DNA of 39,182 bases from CAZUGA01 sp964619885 (lineage in GTDB: Bacteria > Pseudomonadota > Gammaproteobacteria > Methylococcales > UBA1147), in the NCBI GenBank assembly GCA_964619885.1, contig CAZUGA010000043.1:1-39182 (forward strand), in the 5' to 3' direction. Made by a program: the position numbers and the translations under genes. The notes beneath the pieces were generated by a model. That model worked only from the letters and a program-made list of their open reading frames with translations. It was not told the origin of the DNA and did no database searches. The stretch's first letter is position 1. Each line of letters begins with the position of its first letter. Shown here one piece after another: positions 8,361-17,222 of this stretch.

Positions 8361-10301
8361 ATGAACGATACGACACATTTTAGGATCGAAGCCGGAGAGA
8401 GTGGGTTACTGCACTTGATCATCGATGTGCAGGGACATGACGCGAATGTTCTATCGTCTGGCGTACTGGAGGAATTGAAGCAGGTACTCAGACAAATAGA
8501 AACGGAGCGACCCAAAGGGGTCGCGATTATGTCGGCTAAGTCATCTGGGTTTATCGCCGGTGCGGACGTTAAGGAATTTACCACAATCAAGAATTTTGAT
8601 GACGCGTTTACACTGATTCGCCGTGGGCAAGAAGTCATGGATCAGATCGAGGGACTAGATTGTCCGACGGTTGCAGTAATTAACGGATTTTGCTTGGGCG
8701 GTGGTCTGGAGTTGGCGTTGGCATGCGATTACCGGATCGTATTGGACGACCCTAAAACCCGTATCGGTTTACCGGAAATTAAATTGGGTATTCATCCAGG
8801 TTTTGGCGGCAGTGTTCGTTCTATTCGTTTGCTGGGACCAATAGATGCTATGAATTTAATGCTTTCCGGCAGGACCTTGGCGGCGCAGCAGGCACGCAAA
8901 ATGGGCTTGGTTGATTATGCGGTACCGCAACGCTTGTTGCATCAAGCCGCTGAACGTGTGTTATTGGAAAAGCCCAAACCAAGAAAAGCCAGTGCTTGGC
9001 TTAGAGCGTTAAATCAAGCGCCGGTCCGGTCTTTGGTTGCTGGGCAGATGGTTAAGCAGATCGCCAAGTTGGCCAATAAAGACCATTATCCTGCACCGTA
9101 TGCGTTGATTGAATTGTGGCGTAAATACGGCGGGAAACCGGAGACAATGATGCTGGAAGAAGCTCACTCGGTGGCCAGCTTAAGTAATAATGCTACTGCT
9201 CGAAATCTGGTGCGGGTATTTCTATTACAGGATCGACTCAAGTCGCTAGCCGACAAGAGTAATATCGAACCAAAACACGTACATGTTATCGGAGCAGGTG
9301 TGATGGGCGGAGATATCGCTGCTTGGTGTGCCCTACGCGGGTTTACCGTGACCGTGCAAGATACCCGAAAAGAAGGGCTGGCAATTGCCCTGCAACGTGC
9401 TCGAGCAATGTTCAGCAAACGTTTCCGCAATAAAAAGCATTTGGTGAATGCGGCTATGGATCGTCTGCAACCTGATGATAAAGGCTTGGGGGTTAACAAA
9501 GCCGATGTCTTGATAGAAGCGATATTCGAAGACGTGGATGCCAAACAAAGCTTGTATAAGGAATTGGAGCCAAAGCTGAAACCTGGTGCTTTGTTTGCGA
9601 CCAATACTTCTAGCATTCGCTTGGAAACGCTGGCAGAAGTGTTGGATGATCCTGGGCGTCTAGTCGGACTGCATTTTTTCAACCCTGTCGCGAAAATGCC
9701 GTTGGTCGAAGTGGTCAAAAGTCAAAGTACGCATCAGGATGTGATTGCGAAAGCATTGGCTTTCACGCGGCATATCGACAAGTTGCCCGTTACTGTAATG
9801 AGTTCTCCGGGGTTTCTCGTGAACCGGGTATTGATGCCGTATTTGGTGGAGGCGGTTGAAATGCTCGATGAAGGAATTCCCAAAACAACCATCGACAAAG
9901 TTGCCAAAGATTTCGGTATGCCAATGGGGCCGATACGGTTGGCGGATTCGGTGGGCTTGGACGTGTGTTTGTTTGTCGCGGGGATTTTGGCTGAAGATCT
10001 GGATTTTAGTGTGCCCGATCGATTGCGAAAGATGGTCGAGCAGGGGGATCTGGGTGTTAAATCGGGCCGTGGCTTTTATGAATACAAAAAAGGAAAACCG
10101 GTTAAGGTTAAGGAAAGTCGGTATACCGGCAATCTGGCGGATTTACAAGGGCGACTGGTCAAGCGGTTGACCGACGAAGCGCAAGCATGTTTGAACGAAA
10201 AAATTGTCGATGATGGTGATTTACTCGATGCGGGAATCATATTTGGTACCGGATTCGCGCCGTTTTTAGGCGGCCCCCTGCATTATCTAAAACACAGATA
10301 G
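8361..10301 (+). CDS. Bifunctional enoyl-CoA hydratase/3-hydroxyacyl-CoA dehydrogenase
   Basis: This 646-residue alpha subunit of the fatty acid oxidation complex carries out hydration and NAD-dependent oxidation. The crotonase domain spans about residues 1-190 with AGADVKEF near 66-74 and NGFCLGGGLELALACDY near 108-124. The dehydrogenase domain begins near 305 with the nucleotide loop GAGVMGGDIAAW and continues with NTSSIRLE and GLHFFNPVAKMPLVE. It is shorter than E. coli FadB/FadJ (over 700), mainly because the second C-terminal HCDH half is compact; a short form is common in other proteobacteria. It ends the operon fadE-thiolase-alpha subunit. Confidence 0.92.
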   Translation: MNDTTHFRIEAGESGLLHLIIDVQGHDANVLSSGVLEELKQVLRQIETERPKGVAIMSAKSSGFIAGADVKEFTTIKNFDDAFTLIRRGQEVMDQIEGLDCPTVAVINGFCLGGGLELALACDYRIVLDDPKTRIGLPEIKLGIHPGFGGSVRSIRLLGPIDAMNLMLSGRTLAAQQARKMGLVDYAVPQRLLHQAAERVLLEKPKPRKASAWLRALNQAPVRSLVAGQMVKQIAKLANKDHYPAPYALIELWRKYGGKPETMMLEEAHSVASLSNNATARNLVRVFLLQDRLKSLADKSNIEPKHVHVIGAGVMGGDIAAWCALRGFTVTVQDTRKEGLAIALQRARAMFSKRFRNKKHLVNAAMDRLQPDDKGLGVNKADVLIEAIFEDVDAKQSLYKELEPKLKPGALFATNTSSIRLETLAEVLDDPGRLVGLHFFNPVAKMPLVEVVKSQSTHQDVIAKALAFTRHIDKLPVTVMSSPGFLVNRVLMPYLVEAVEMLDEGIPKTTIDKVAKDFGMPMGPIRLADSVGLDVCLFVAGILAEDLDFSVPDRLRKMVEQGDLGVKSGRGFYEYKKGKPVKVKESRYTGNLADLQGRLVKRLTDEAQACLNEKIVDDGDLLDAGIIFGTGFAPFLGGPLHYLKHR

Positions 10302-10326
10302 GTTAAATCAATCGGCATACCAATAC

Positions 10327-10348
10327 TCCAATTGGTCGGTCAATTGGA
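10327..10348. terminator. Inverted repeat downstream of the fad operon
   Basis: TCCAATTG at 10327-10334 and CAATTGGA at 10341-10348 form a perfect 8-bp stem with a 6-base loop, 25 bases after the fad operon stop codon. There is no T-run after it, so it may be a weak or factor-assisted terminator, or an operator. The position after the last fad gene favours transcription ending. Confidence 0.3.
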
Positions 10349-10539
10349 TACAACCGGGATCTAATTCAAAAGTCTAGCTGCAAGGTATAGAGTTTTCGCG
10401 GTTATTGGACCGTATTGAATTTTGAACCGGAAACCACGAGTTGGAAACCGTTTGCTCAAGAAATTTTATCGTGATGCTTATATAGAATGGGTAATTCGCA
10501 GTCATAATCATTTTTAACCCGATTGTCTCATAACAGTCC

Positions 10540-11955
10540 ATGCATCATTTTTGGTCGAAATCGCTTGCTGAATTAGCGGTAGAAATAAGTGCAGGCAAGC
10601 TAAGCGCAATGGATCTCTGTGAGATTGCGCAAGCGCACCATCAACAAAGTGAGTTATCCAACGGTGCTTATATCGCGTGGGATCCTGATTCGTCAGTAAA
10701 GCAGGCTAAAGCTGCAGATACCTATGTAAACGCCGGTGGAGATTTGTCCCCGTTGCACGGTATCCCCATTTCGGTAAAGGATTTGTATGGGCTAAGTGGG
10801 TTTGCAACATACGCGGGAACCCCCAAACGTCTTCCTACTAAGTGGGAAACGGAAGGGCCCATTGTTCGTGAGCTGAAGGATCAAAGCTGCGTTATCATGG
10901 GTAAAACCCACAGCGTAGAATTTGCGTTTGGCGGATTGGGCGTAAACCCTCATTGGGAAAGTCCACGCAATCCTTGGTCGGGTTCTCAGCCTCGTGTACC
11001 CGGTGGCTCCTCCAGTGGCGCCGGTGTCAGTCTAAGTACGGGGTCGGCCCTGGTAGCGTTCGGAACGGATACGGCCGGGTCGGTTAGAATACCGGCCAGT
11101 ATGACCGCTAATGTAGGCTTAAAAACCAGTAAAGGCCGTTGGAGCACAGCGGGTATCGTACCGCTGAGTCCGAGCTTGGATACCGTGGGTCTATTAACCA
11201 GGACTGTAGCTGATGCAGCATATACATTTTCAGCAATAGAATCGAATAACGGACTTTCAGACCCCGAGCTGAATTCCAAAACGATTAATTTGAATCAATT
11301 GTGTTTGGGTCTATGCGATGGTTTGTTATGGGAAGATTGCTCGGATGGCGTGGCGGAAACTGTCTCGGGTGCGTTGAACGAATTGAACCAACGAGGCGTC
11401 AAAACCCGATCAATTGCGATAGCCGAATTTGACCAAATATATCCACTGTTCCAGCGCGGTGGATTGGCCGCACCGGAATTGTACAGTTTCCTTAGACGCG
11501 AGCTTCCGCAATGGACTGATACGTTGGACCAAAAGATTGTCCAGCGAATGGAAGATGCGGCTGAACTTCGGGCGTCCGAATACATTGATCGGGTTGAACT
11601 CATTCGACGGTTGTCCGCACAGGTTGCGGCGAAGCTGCAGGAAGTTGATGTGCTGGTTTCACCCACTGTACCCATTACGCCTCCCACCTTTGAAGAGATT
11701 GAGGATATAAAATGCTACCGTCGTGCCAATCTGCTCTCATTACGAAATACCAGCATGGCAAATTATTTAGGCTTGTGTGCGATCAGTATCCCTGTCGGGT
11801 TGGACAAGCAAGCGATGCCCGTCGGTTTGCAACTTATGGCCCCGCATGGACAAGATCGGCGATTACTCGAGGTCGCGCTTGCGCTGGAACGCGCTTTGGG
11901 AACAGCGAGAGATCGCATTGGTTTGGCGTTCGGCAAAACAAGAGTCATTGTTTAA
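10540..11955 (+). CDS. Amidase-signature hydrolase
   Basis: This 471-residue amidase-signature enzyme is homologous to GatA-type amidases. The Ser-cisSer-Lys triad is visible: Lys in ISVKDL near residue 80, the Gly/Ser-rich PGGSSSGAG block near 152-160, and the nucleophilic Ser in GTDTAGSVRIPA near 173-184. These enzymes hydrolyse amide bonds of small molecules; GatA itself is unlikely because no gatC or gatB lies nearby. ATG 10540 gives a normal N-terminus, though the ribosome site is weak. It sits 37 bases before the Nudix gene on the same strand, so it may be the first gene of the GAK-type operon or a separate unit reading into it. Confidence 0.85.
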   Translation: MHHFWSKSLAELAVEISAGKLSAMDLCEIAQAHHQQSELSNGAYIAWDPDSSVKQAKAADTYVNAGGDLSPLHGIPISVKDLYGLSGFATYAGTPKRLPTKWETEGPIVRELKDQSCVIMGKTHSVEFAFGGLGVNPHWESPRNPWSGSQPRVPGGSSSGAGVSLSTGSALVAFGTDTAGSVRIPASMTANVGLKTSKGRWSTAGIVPLSPSLDTVGLLTRTVADAAYTFSAIESNNGLSDPELNSKTINLNQLCLGLCDGLLWEDCSDGVAETVSGALNELNQRGVKTRSIAIAEFDQIYPLFQRGGLAAPELYSFLRRELPQWTDTLDQKIVQRMEDAAELRASEYIDRVELIRRLSAQVAAKLQEVDVLVSPTVPITPPTFEEIEDIKCYRRANLLSLRNTSMANYLGLCAISIPVGLDKQAMPVGLQLMAPHGQDRRLLEVALALERALGTARDRIGLAFGKTRVIV

Positions 11956-11992
11956 CTTAAATATGATTGGCTGATTCGTTGGTGGACTATTA

Positions 11993-12472
11993 ATGGTGAT
12001 GACGGAACTGATTCCCGGAATTCGTAACTGCGTGCGAGCGGTGATATTGAAAGACGAAAATTTGCTCCTGTTGCGCAAGAGCTACGAGGACGGGAGCGAA
12101 CGTTTTGGTTTGCCGGGCGGTGCACAGGACGCTGGTGAAGTGCTGACCGATGCGTTACAACGCGAATGCCTTGAGGAAATTGGATCCAAAGTAGCTGTCC
12201 AGGGGTTGCTTTATTTGGCCGATTATTTCAAGCCGCGCTCTACCGATCCAATGACGTATCGGCATCAGGTGGAATTCTTCTTCCTTTGTCAAATACCCGA
12301 GAATTATAAAGCGCACAATGGTGACCACCCGGATAAACACCAAGTTAGCGTTGATTGGGTAGCAATAGACCGTTTGGCGTCGATCAACCTGACCCCTGCA
12401 GACTTAACTAGTTTGTTGCTGCGGGAAAATTTGCTGGCACATCCGATTTATTTGGGTAAGTTTGAACCATGA
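11993..12472 (+). CDS. Nudix hydrolase
   Basis: This 159-residue single-domain Nudix protein has a complete Nudix box: GGAQDAGE followed by seven residues and RECLEEIG, around residues 39-61. The family hydrolyses nucleoside diphosphates linked to other groups; which ligand is used here cannot be read. Its stop overlaps the start of the next gene (ATGA), showing translational coupling to the PhoU/APH fusion. A second ATG at 11999 is an alternative start. The operon encodes another Nudix domain four genes downstream, fused to a SixA domain, so two different Nudix enzymes serve the same system. Confidence 0.9.
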   Translation: MVMTELIPGIRNCVRAVILKDENLLLLRKSYEDGSERFGLPGGAQDAGEVLTDALQRECLEEIGSKVAVQGLLYLADYFKPRSTDPMTYRHQVEFFFLCQIPENYKAHNGDHPDKHQVSVDWVAIDRLASINLTPADLTSLLLRENLLAHPIYLGKFEP

Positions 12473-14115
12473 ATGAGTTGTCCTCCAATATTCGTGACAA
12501 TCTACATTTTCTGATAATCGAAGTAGAAAATCAGCTCGATGCATTTAAGCGATTCTATAAGCGGGGGACAGACGATCGCTCACAACGGCTGCATGACCGA
12601 CAGGGTTATTGCGAAAATTTGATGCTAAGCATACAAAATGCATGTATTCAGGGGATCGCCGATACTCAGGAGCAAAAATACTCAAGGTTAAGAGCCATTC
12701 AAAGCATCGCGGCGGATCTCGATCGAATTAGCCGATTAGTGCGAGATGCCGTCAAGCAAATGCACCACATCAAGTTTCATGGCATCATCTCTGGGCGAAT
12801 ATACCTAACAATCTTGGAAAATATTTGCCAAGGGATCGGCTTGATCGAGACTGCATTGTATGGAAATGATTCGCGTCTTGCGCTAAAGCTGGGTGAGTTT
12901 GAATCTAAGGTCAAACACGAATACAAAAAATTACTGCGAGAATACACCAAAGCTTTAAAACAAAGAGAACACACAGAAGATTTAATATTGGCTTTAATGG
13001 TCGCTCATTCGTGTGAACGAATGGGGGATTTGCTGTTGGATATTGGTAATGCGTTGTTATCGAATATTCTAGGGCAGCCCATGGACGGGGAGCGGTATCA
13101 TTCGTTGATGGCTTCGGTCCAACCTTTATCGCAGCCAGCCAAGCTTAAAGACTTAGTGGTTGAACCCATTGCTGAAACCCGCTCCGGCAGTGGCATTTCG
13201 GGTATTAGCCACAAATCAAAACAAAATAGAAAAGTGCAAAGCTACGCAGCGATTTACAAGGATGGATTGCAGCGCAAACTGAAGGAAGAACGTGACCGAG
13301 TCGAGGATTGGCATGAGATATATCCAGGATTGGCGCCAAGAATTTTATCTTATAAAAAAAGCGGAAATTCAGCGACTTTATTGATCGAACATAAAGTGGG
13401 CATGACTTTTGAACAAATTTTGGTCAAAGAATCCGATGATATGCTTGAGCGGTGCACGCAGAAACTTGGAAAAACGCTCAATACCGTTTGGAAAGGAACG
13501 AAGAGCAAAAAATCCGTGCCGGCAAATTATATGCAACAGATATTGAGACGGATTAACGATATCTACGCGGTGCATCCAGAGTTTGAGTCTAGCGTTAGCA
13601 GGTTGTGTGGCGTTCGAGTCGATTCGTTCGAACATTTGATTGAGCAGGCCGAAAAAATAGAGCAAGATCTCAGCCCGCCGTACTCGGTTTATATCCACGG
13701 CGATTTCAATGTGGATAATATTATTTATGATCCGCATAAAAATAAAATCAGTTACATCGATTTGCATCGGTCCTGTTACATGGATTATGTGCAGGATATA
13801 TCGGTTTTTATGGTTTCGAATTACCGATTACAAATCCTGGCACTGCCGATACGACGCCGAATTGTTGCCGTGATTGGGCGTTTTTATAAGATTGCAAAGC
13901 GCTATGCGAGGCGAAATGGCGACGTAACTTTTGAAATTAGACTGGCGCTGGGCTTGGCTCGATCCTTGGTCACTTCAACCCGTTTTATTCTGGATAAGTC
14001 GCTGGCGCGTGATATGTACCTTCGTTCGCGTTACTTGCTCGAGCAAATTAGAGATTTGCAGCACGACGAATACAAAAATTATAAGGTTCCTGTTAGAGAG
14101 CTATTCATTGGTTGA
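12469..14115 (+). CDS. PhoU-like helical domain fused to APH-type kinase
   Basis: This 548-residue cytoplasmic protein has two parts. Residues 1-210 are all-helical and resemble PhoU/DUF47 bundles (for example VAHSCERMGDLLLDIGNAL near 178-196, with the PhoU-like E-R-M/I-D pattern). Residues about 245-548 are an aminoglycoside-phosphotransferase-like kinase with the catalytic loop YIHGDFNVDNI near 407-417 and the metal-binding Asp in ISYIDLHRS near 425-433. PhoU-type domains sense or bind metal-phosphate clusters, and APH kinases phosphorylate small molecules. No glycine-rich loop is obvious in the N-lobe. It overlaps the genes on both sides (4 and 8 bases). Confidence 0.82.
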   Translation: MNELSSNIRDNLHFLIIEVENQLDAFKRFYKRGTDDRSQRLHDRQGYCENLMLSIQNACIQGIADTQEQKYSRLRAIQSIAADLDRISRLVRDAVKQMHHIKFHGIISGRIYLTILENICQGIGLIETALYGNDSRLALKLGEFESKVKHEYKKLLREYTKALKQREHTEDLILALMVAHSCERMGDLLLDIGNALLSNILGQPMDGERYHSLMASVQPLSQPAKLKDLVVEPIAETRSGSGISGISHKSKQNRKVQSYAAIYKDGLQRKLKEERDRVEDWHEIYPGLAPRILSYKKSGNSATLLIEHKVGMTFEQILVKESDDMLERCTQKLGKTLNTVWKGTKSKKSVPANYMQQILRRINDIYAVHPEFESSVSRLCGVRVDSFEHLIEQAEKIEQDLSPPYSVYIHGDFNVDNIIYDPHKNKISYIDLHRSCYMDYVQDISVFMVSNYRLQILALPIRRRIVAVIGRFYKIAKRYARRNGDVTFEIRLALGLARSLVTSTRFILDKSLARDMYLRSRYLLEQIRDLQHDEYKNYKVPVRELFIG

Positions 14116-15007
14116 ATATAAAATAGGTGTTGTTGGCCTGCCTGGAAATTGGTCGACCGAAGTACTTGCCAATGCTGTCGAAGCGCGGACCGGGTTCCGA
14201 TTGGTTGTGGACATGAAATCGGTATCGCTAGATTTGTCTACCAAAGCTTTGACCTATGGTAATCACAACCTGTGCGAATTGGATGCACTGATTATCAAAA
14301 AGATAAGCCGCGAGTATTCTTTTAACGCACTCGATCGGCTGGAATTATTGCGTATCGCCGAAGCTCAAGGCGTGAGGGTATACAGTAGACCGGACCGCAT
14401 TCTGCGATTGGTGGATCGATTGAGCTGTACTGTTTCGTTGAGCAATGCGGGAATACAGATGCCTGAGACAGTCGTTACCGAAGACCTAGATATGGCACAT
14501 GAGACCGTTAGGGAATTCGGTGAATCGATATTCAAGCCGTTGTATTCCACAAAAGCGCGCGGCATGCGCGTAATCAGCGCTTCGCAAGGTGGGAAGAAAA
14601 TCCGCCAGACGATCAAAGAATTCCATGACCAAAATCCGATGATGTATATCCAAAAAAGGAAAGATCTGCGCGGACGTGATTTCGGGATGGTGTTTTTGGG
14701 CGGTGATTATTTGGGAAGCTATGCGCGTGTTTGCAAAAATAATTCTTGGAATACAACTATCCATCATGGTGGAAAATATACGGCATATAAAGCCGGGGCC
14801 GATTTGATCGAATTCGGAAGCCGTGCCCAGGCGCCATTTGGCTTGGATTTTACGACGGTCGATGTCGCGATAACTGAAAATGGTCCGGTCGTGTTTGAAG
14901 TCTCGGCATTCGGCGGTTTTCGGGGCGCGCAGAAGGGGATAGGGATAGATGCCGCGGGCCTTTATGCCGACTACGTGATAAACAACCTGGTGAGTGTTAG
15001 TGATTAG
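14108..15007 (+). CDS. ATP-grasp enzyme of the GAK type
   Basis: This protein of about 299 residues has an ATP-grasp fold related to RimK. Residues about 142-155 (FKPLYSTKARGMRV) form the ATP-binding strand and flexible loop, and the metal-binding region is FEVSAFGG near 263-270, where typical members have an acidic-x-Asn arrangement. The tail GIGIDAAGLYADYVI matches the GAK-system ATP-grasp family as I remember it. The frame stays open into the preceding gene, but the real start is probably TTG 14108, with AGAGAG 7 bases upstream and an 8-base overlap with the kinase fusion. ATP-grasp enzymes ligate a carboxylate to an amine or phosphorylate a substrate; the target here is unknown. Confidence 0.8.
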   Translation: MVEYKIGVVGLPGNWSTEVLANAVEARTGFRLVVDMKSVSLDLSTKALTYGNHNLCELDALIIKKISREYSFNALDRLELLRIAEAQGVRVYSRPDRILRLVDRLSCTVSLSNAGIQMPETVVTEDLDMAHETVREFGESIFKPLYSTKARGMRVISASQGGKKIRQTIKEFHDQNPMMYIQKRKDLRGRDFGMVFLGGDYLGSYARVCKNNSWNTTIHHGGKYTAYKAGADLIEFGSRAQAPFGLDFTTVDVAITENGPVVFEVSAFGGFRGAQKGIGIDAAGLYADYVINNLVSVSD

Positions 15008-16088
15008 AAGTGCTGACCAAGCTGCGCAGTTGCTTAGGGCCGGCCATGATTTAGTGGATAAGACCGCATATCTTGAGGTGGGTGGCTTTAGTATCGCTAT
15101 TCGGTCGAATTGCACTTTATTGATTGATCGTATGACTAAATATTTTAGCCATTTGATAGTCAATGACCGTCTACCCGATGTTGTTGTCGAAGCCTATGAT
15201 ACGAATGTCTTGCAGTTGGATGTTGATTGGCAAGAATGGCGTCGAGAACGCGGTAAATCGGGGCCTAAAGATGCTTACTACGATCTTGATGACGGCCGAT
15301 TGTTGTTAAAAGTCCGTACCGGCATGATTTTTCTACAGAGTGAGCGTTTGCGGATTGCGGTGGGTCCGTGCATGGAGATGGCAAACCAGTTGATCAATTT
15401 TATCAATTCGCAGTATATGAACGAATTACTACGACGAGGGGGATTGATATGCCATGCTTCGGGGATTCGTATCGGCCAATCAGGAGTCGCGATTGCCGGA
15501 GTTTCCGGAGGGGGAAAGTCGACGCTGATGTTAAGCCTAATGGATTACCCAAATGTACATTATGTTACAAATGACCGATTACTCGTCAAGGCGAATTCGG
15601 GGAAGGTCATTGCTCAAGGTATTCCAAAATTACCGCGCGTGAATCCGGGAACCATTGTCCACAATTCACGGCTTCATGGTTTGATCGATGCACGGCGGCG
15701 TGAACAACTATTAGCGCTGCCGCAGCAGGAATTATGGGATCTGGAGGAAAAATACGACGTAGAGATTGAGCAGATCTACGGCCCGGGTCGAATCGAGTCC
15801 GATATGCGGCTGGAAATTTTTGTCGTGTTGAATTGGATGCATGGAAGCAAGGAATCGACGCATTTGCTGGAGGTCGATTTAGGGTCGGAACAACAGAGTA
15901 TAAATGCGATAATCAAATTACCCGGTCCATTTTATCAGCTTAAAAATGGTCAAATGTATCAAGCCGCTACGCCGCCAGATACAGAAGCTTATATTGAGAC
16001 GTTAAAAAGTGTGCGTATACTCGATGTGCGGGGCCAGGTGGATATAGCATTTTTGCAACAAGAGATCTATCGCAGGGTCAACGAGTGA
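14994..16088 (+). CDS. HprK-related kinase (GAK type)
   Basis: This 364-residue protein has a C-terminal HPr-kinase-like P-loop domain. HASGIRIG precedes the Walker A motif GVSGGGKST near residues 168-176, followed by YVTNDRLLVK, which fits the HprK/PEPCK-like fold. The first 150 residues lack the HprK N-terminal domain. The family is known as HprK-related kinase B in Grasp-Amphi-trp-Kinase loci; no substrate is established. It starts at GTG 14994 (or GTG 15000), inside the end of the ATP-grasp gene, so the two are translationally coupled. I see no HPr or PTS gene in the window, so the classical HprK role is unlikely. Confidence 0.85.
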   Translation: MLVIRSADQAAQLLRAGHDLVDKTAYLEVGGFSIAIRSNCTLLIDRMTKYFSHLIVNDRLPDVVVEAYDTNVLQLDVDWQEWRRERGKSGPKDAYYDLDDGRLLLKVRTGMIFLQSERLRIAVGPCMEMANQLINFINSQYMNELLRRGGLICHASGIRIGQSGVAIAGVSGGGKSTLMLSLMDYPNVHYVTNDRLLVKANSGKVIAQGIPKLPRVNPGTIVHNSRLHGLIDARRREQLLALPQQELWDLEEKYDVEIEQIYGPGRIESDMRLEIFVVLNWMHGSKESTHLLEVDLGSEQQSINAIIKLPGPFYQLKNGQMYQAATPPDTEAYIETLKSVRILDVRGQVDIAFLQQEIYRRVNE

Positions 16089-16111
16089 GTATCGCATCCG
16101 TCTAGAAATCT

Positions 16112-17074
16112 ATGCCAAAAGAATTATTGATTCTGCGCCATGGGAAATCCGACTGGAACAGTCACGGTTCAGATTTTGATCGACCGTTAAAGAACCGTGG
16201 CAAGCGTGGTGCCCAACGTGTCGGTGCTTGGTTATGGCAGCAAGATTTGCGGCCCGATATCATCATTAGTTCTCCGGCGGAAAGAGCCATAACAACCGCA
16301 CATAAATGTTGTAAGGCGATGGGGTTTGGGGTTAATAAAGTCATGGAAAACGAGAGCATTTATGCGGCTTCCCGTGCCGAATTGTTGTCTGTTTTGGCCA
16401 GCGTCGACGGTCTGTATGATCGGATAATGTTGGTTGGGCATAACCCAGGGTTGGAGGACCTGTTGTCATTTTTGGCGAGTTCGGTGCCGTTACCCAGGGA
16501 TGGCAAATTACTTCCCACCGCAACGCTCGCTTATTTGAATATGCCGAATAATTGGCAAACATTGGAGTACGCTTGCGCCACATTGGATCAGATCGTTCGA
16601 GGCCGTGATTTGCCACACGGTTTTCACTATCCAGCACCGGCTGGTGACGAAATTCGCGAGCGGCCAGCTTATTACTATACGCAATCCGCGGTTATTCCCT
16701 ATCGACTGGACAGTGGACGATTTGAATTTCTGTTGATCGGTTCCAGTAAGAAACAGCGTTGGGTTGTACCCAAAGGTATTAAGGAACCCGGTTTAACCGC
16801 GCAACAATCGGCGGCTAAGGAAGCATGGGAAGAGGCGGGAATACGAGGAGAGGTCAATGATCAACTCCTGGGACAGTATTTGGTGCAAAAATGGGGCGCG
16901 CAATGTAAGGTTGATGTTTATGCCATGCGGGTGACTGAAGTTGTCGATGAACACCAATGGAAAGAAAGCCACCGAACGCGCCGCTGGATGGATCCTGACC
17001 AGGCGATAAAATGTCTAGAGCAACCTGAATTGGGGGCAATGTTGTCGAAATTATCGATACTGTTGCAAGACTGA
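16112..17074 (+). CDS. SixA-type histidine phosphatase fused to a DIPP-like Nudix domain
   Basis: This 320-residue fusion has an N-terminal histidine phosphatase domain (residues 1-165) with RHGKSDWN at 9-16 and the second catalytic His in LVGHNPGLEDLL near 107-118. This is the short SixA form. The C-terminal domain (about 185-320) is Nudix. RWVVPKGIKEPG followed by KEAWEEAG resembles the diphosphoinositol/polyphosphate type, but the first Glu of the GX5E box is Leu, and Arg of RE is Lys. It follows the HprK-like gene by 23 bases. The combination suggests hydrolysis of a phosphohistidine, phosphoester or pyrophosphate made by the neighbouring kinases. Confidence 0.82.
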   Translation: MPKELLILRHGKSDWNSHGSDFDRPLKNRGKRGAQRVGAWLWQQDLRPDIIISSPAERAITTAHKCCKAMGFGVNKVMENESIYAASRAELLSVLASVDGLYDRIMLVGHNPGLEDLLSFLASSVPLPRDGKLLPTATLAYLNMPNNWQTLEYACATLDQIVRGRDLPHGFHYPAPAGDEIRERPAYYYTQSAVIPYRLDSGRFEFLLIGSSKKQRWVVPKGIKEPGLTAQQSAAKEAWEEAGIRGEVNDQLLGQYLVQKWGAQCKVDVYAMRVTEVVDEHQWKESHRTRRWMDPDQAIKCLEQPELGAMLSKLSILLQD

Positions 17075-17222
17075 TATGCTTCGATTGTTTGCAGTCTTGG
17101 GCCGGCACGCCAAATACGGTCAAATGGAGCGCACGCGAAGGGTGAATGATTGAAACATAGCAGGGCAAATTCATTGTTCGTTTCTGTTTATACGGGCAGG
17201 TCTAAACGACAAGGTTGCAACG

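Noticed and set aside
13931..14107. Long upstream extension of the ATP-grasp frame
   Set aside because: It lies within the coding end of the PhoU/APH gene, whose C-terminus is intact; the ribosome site supports the start at 14108.
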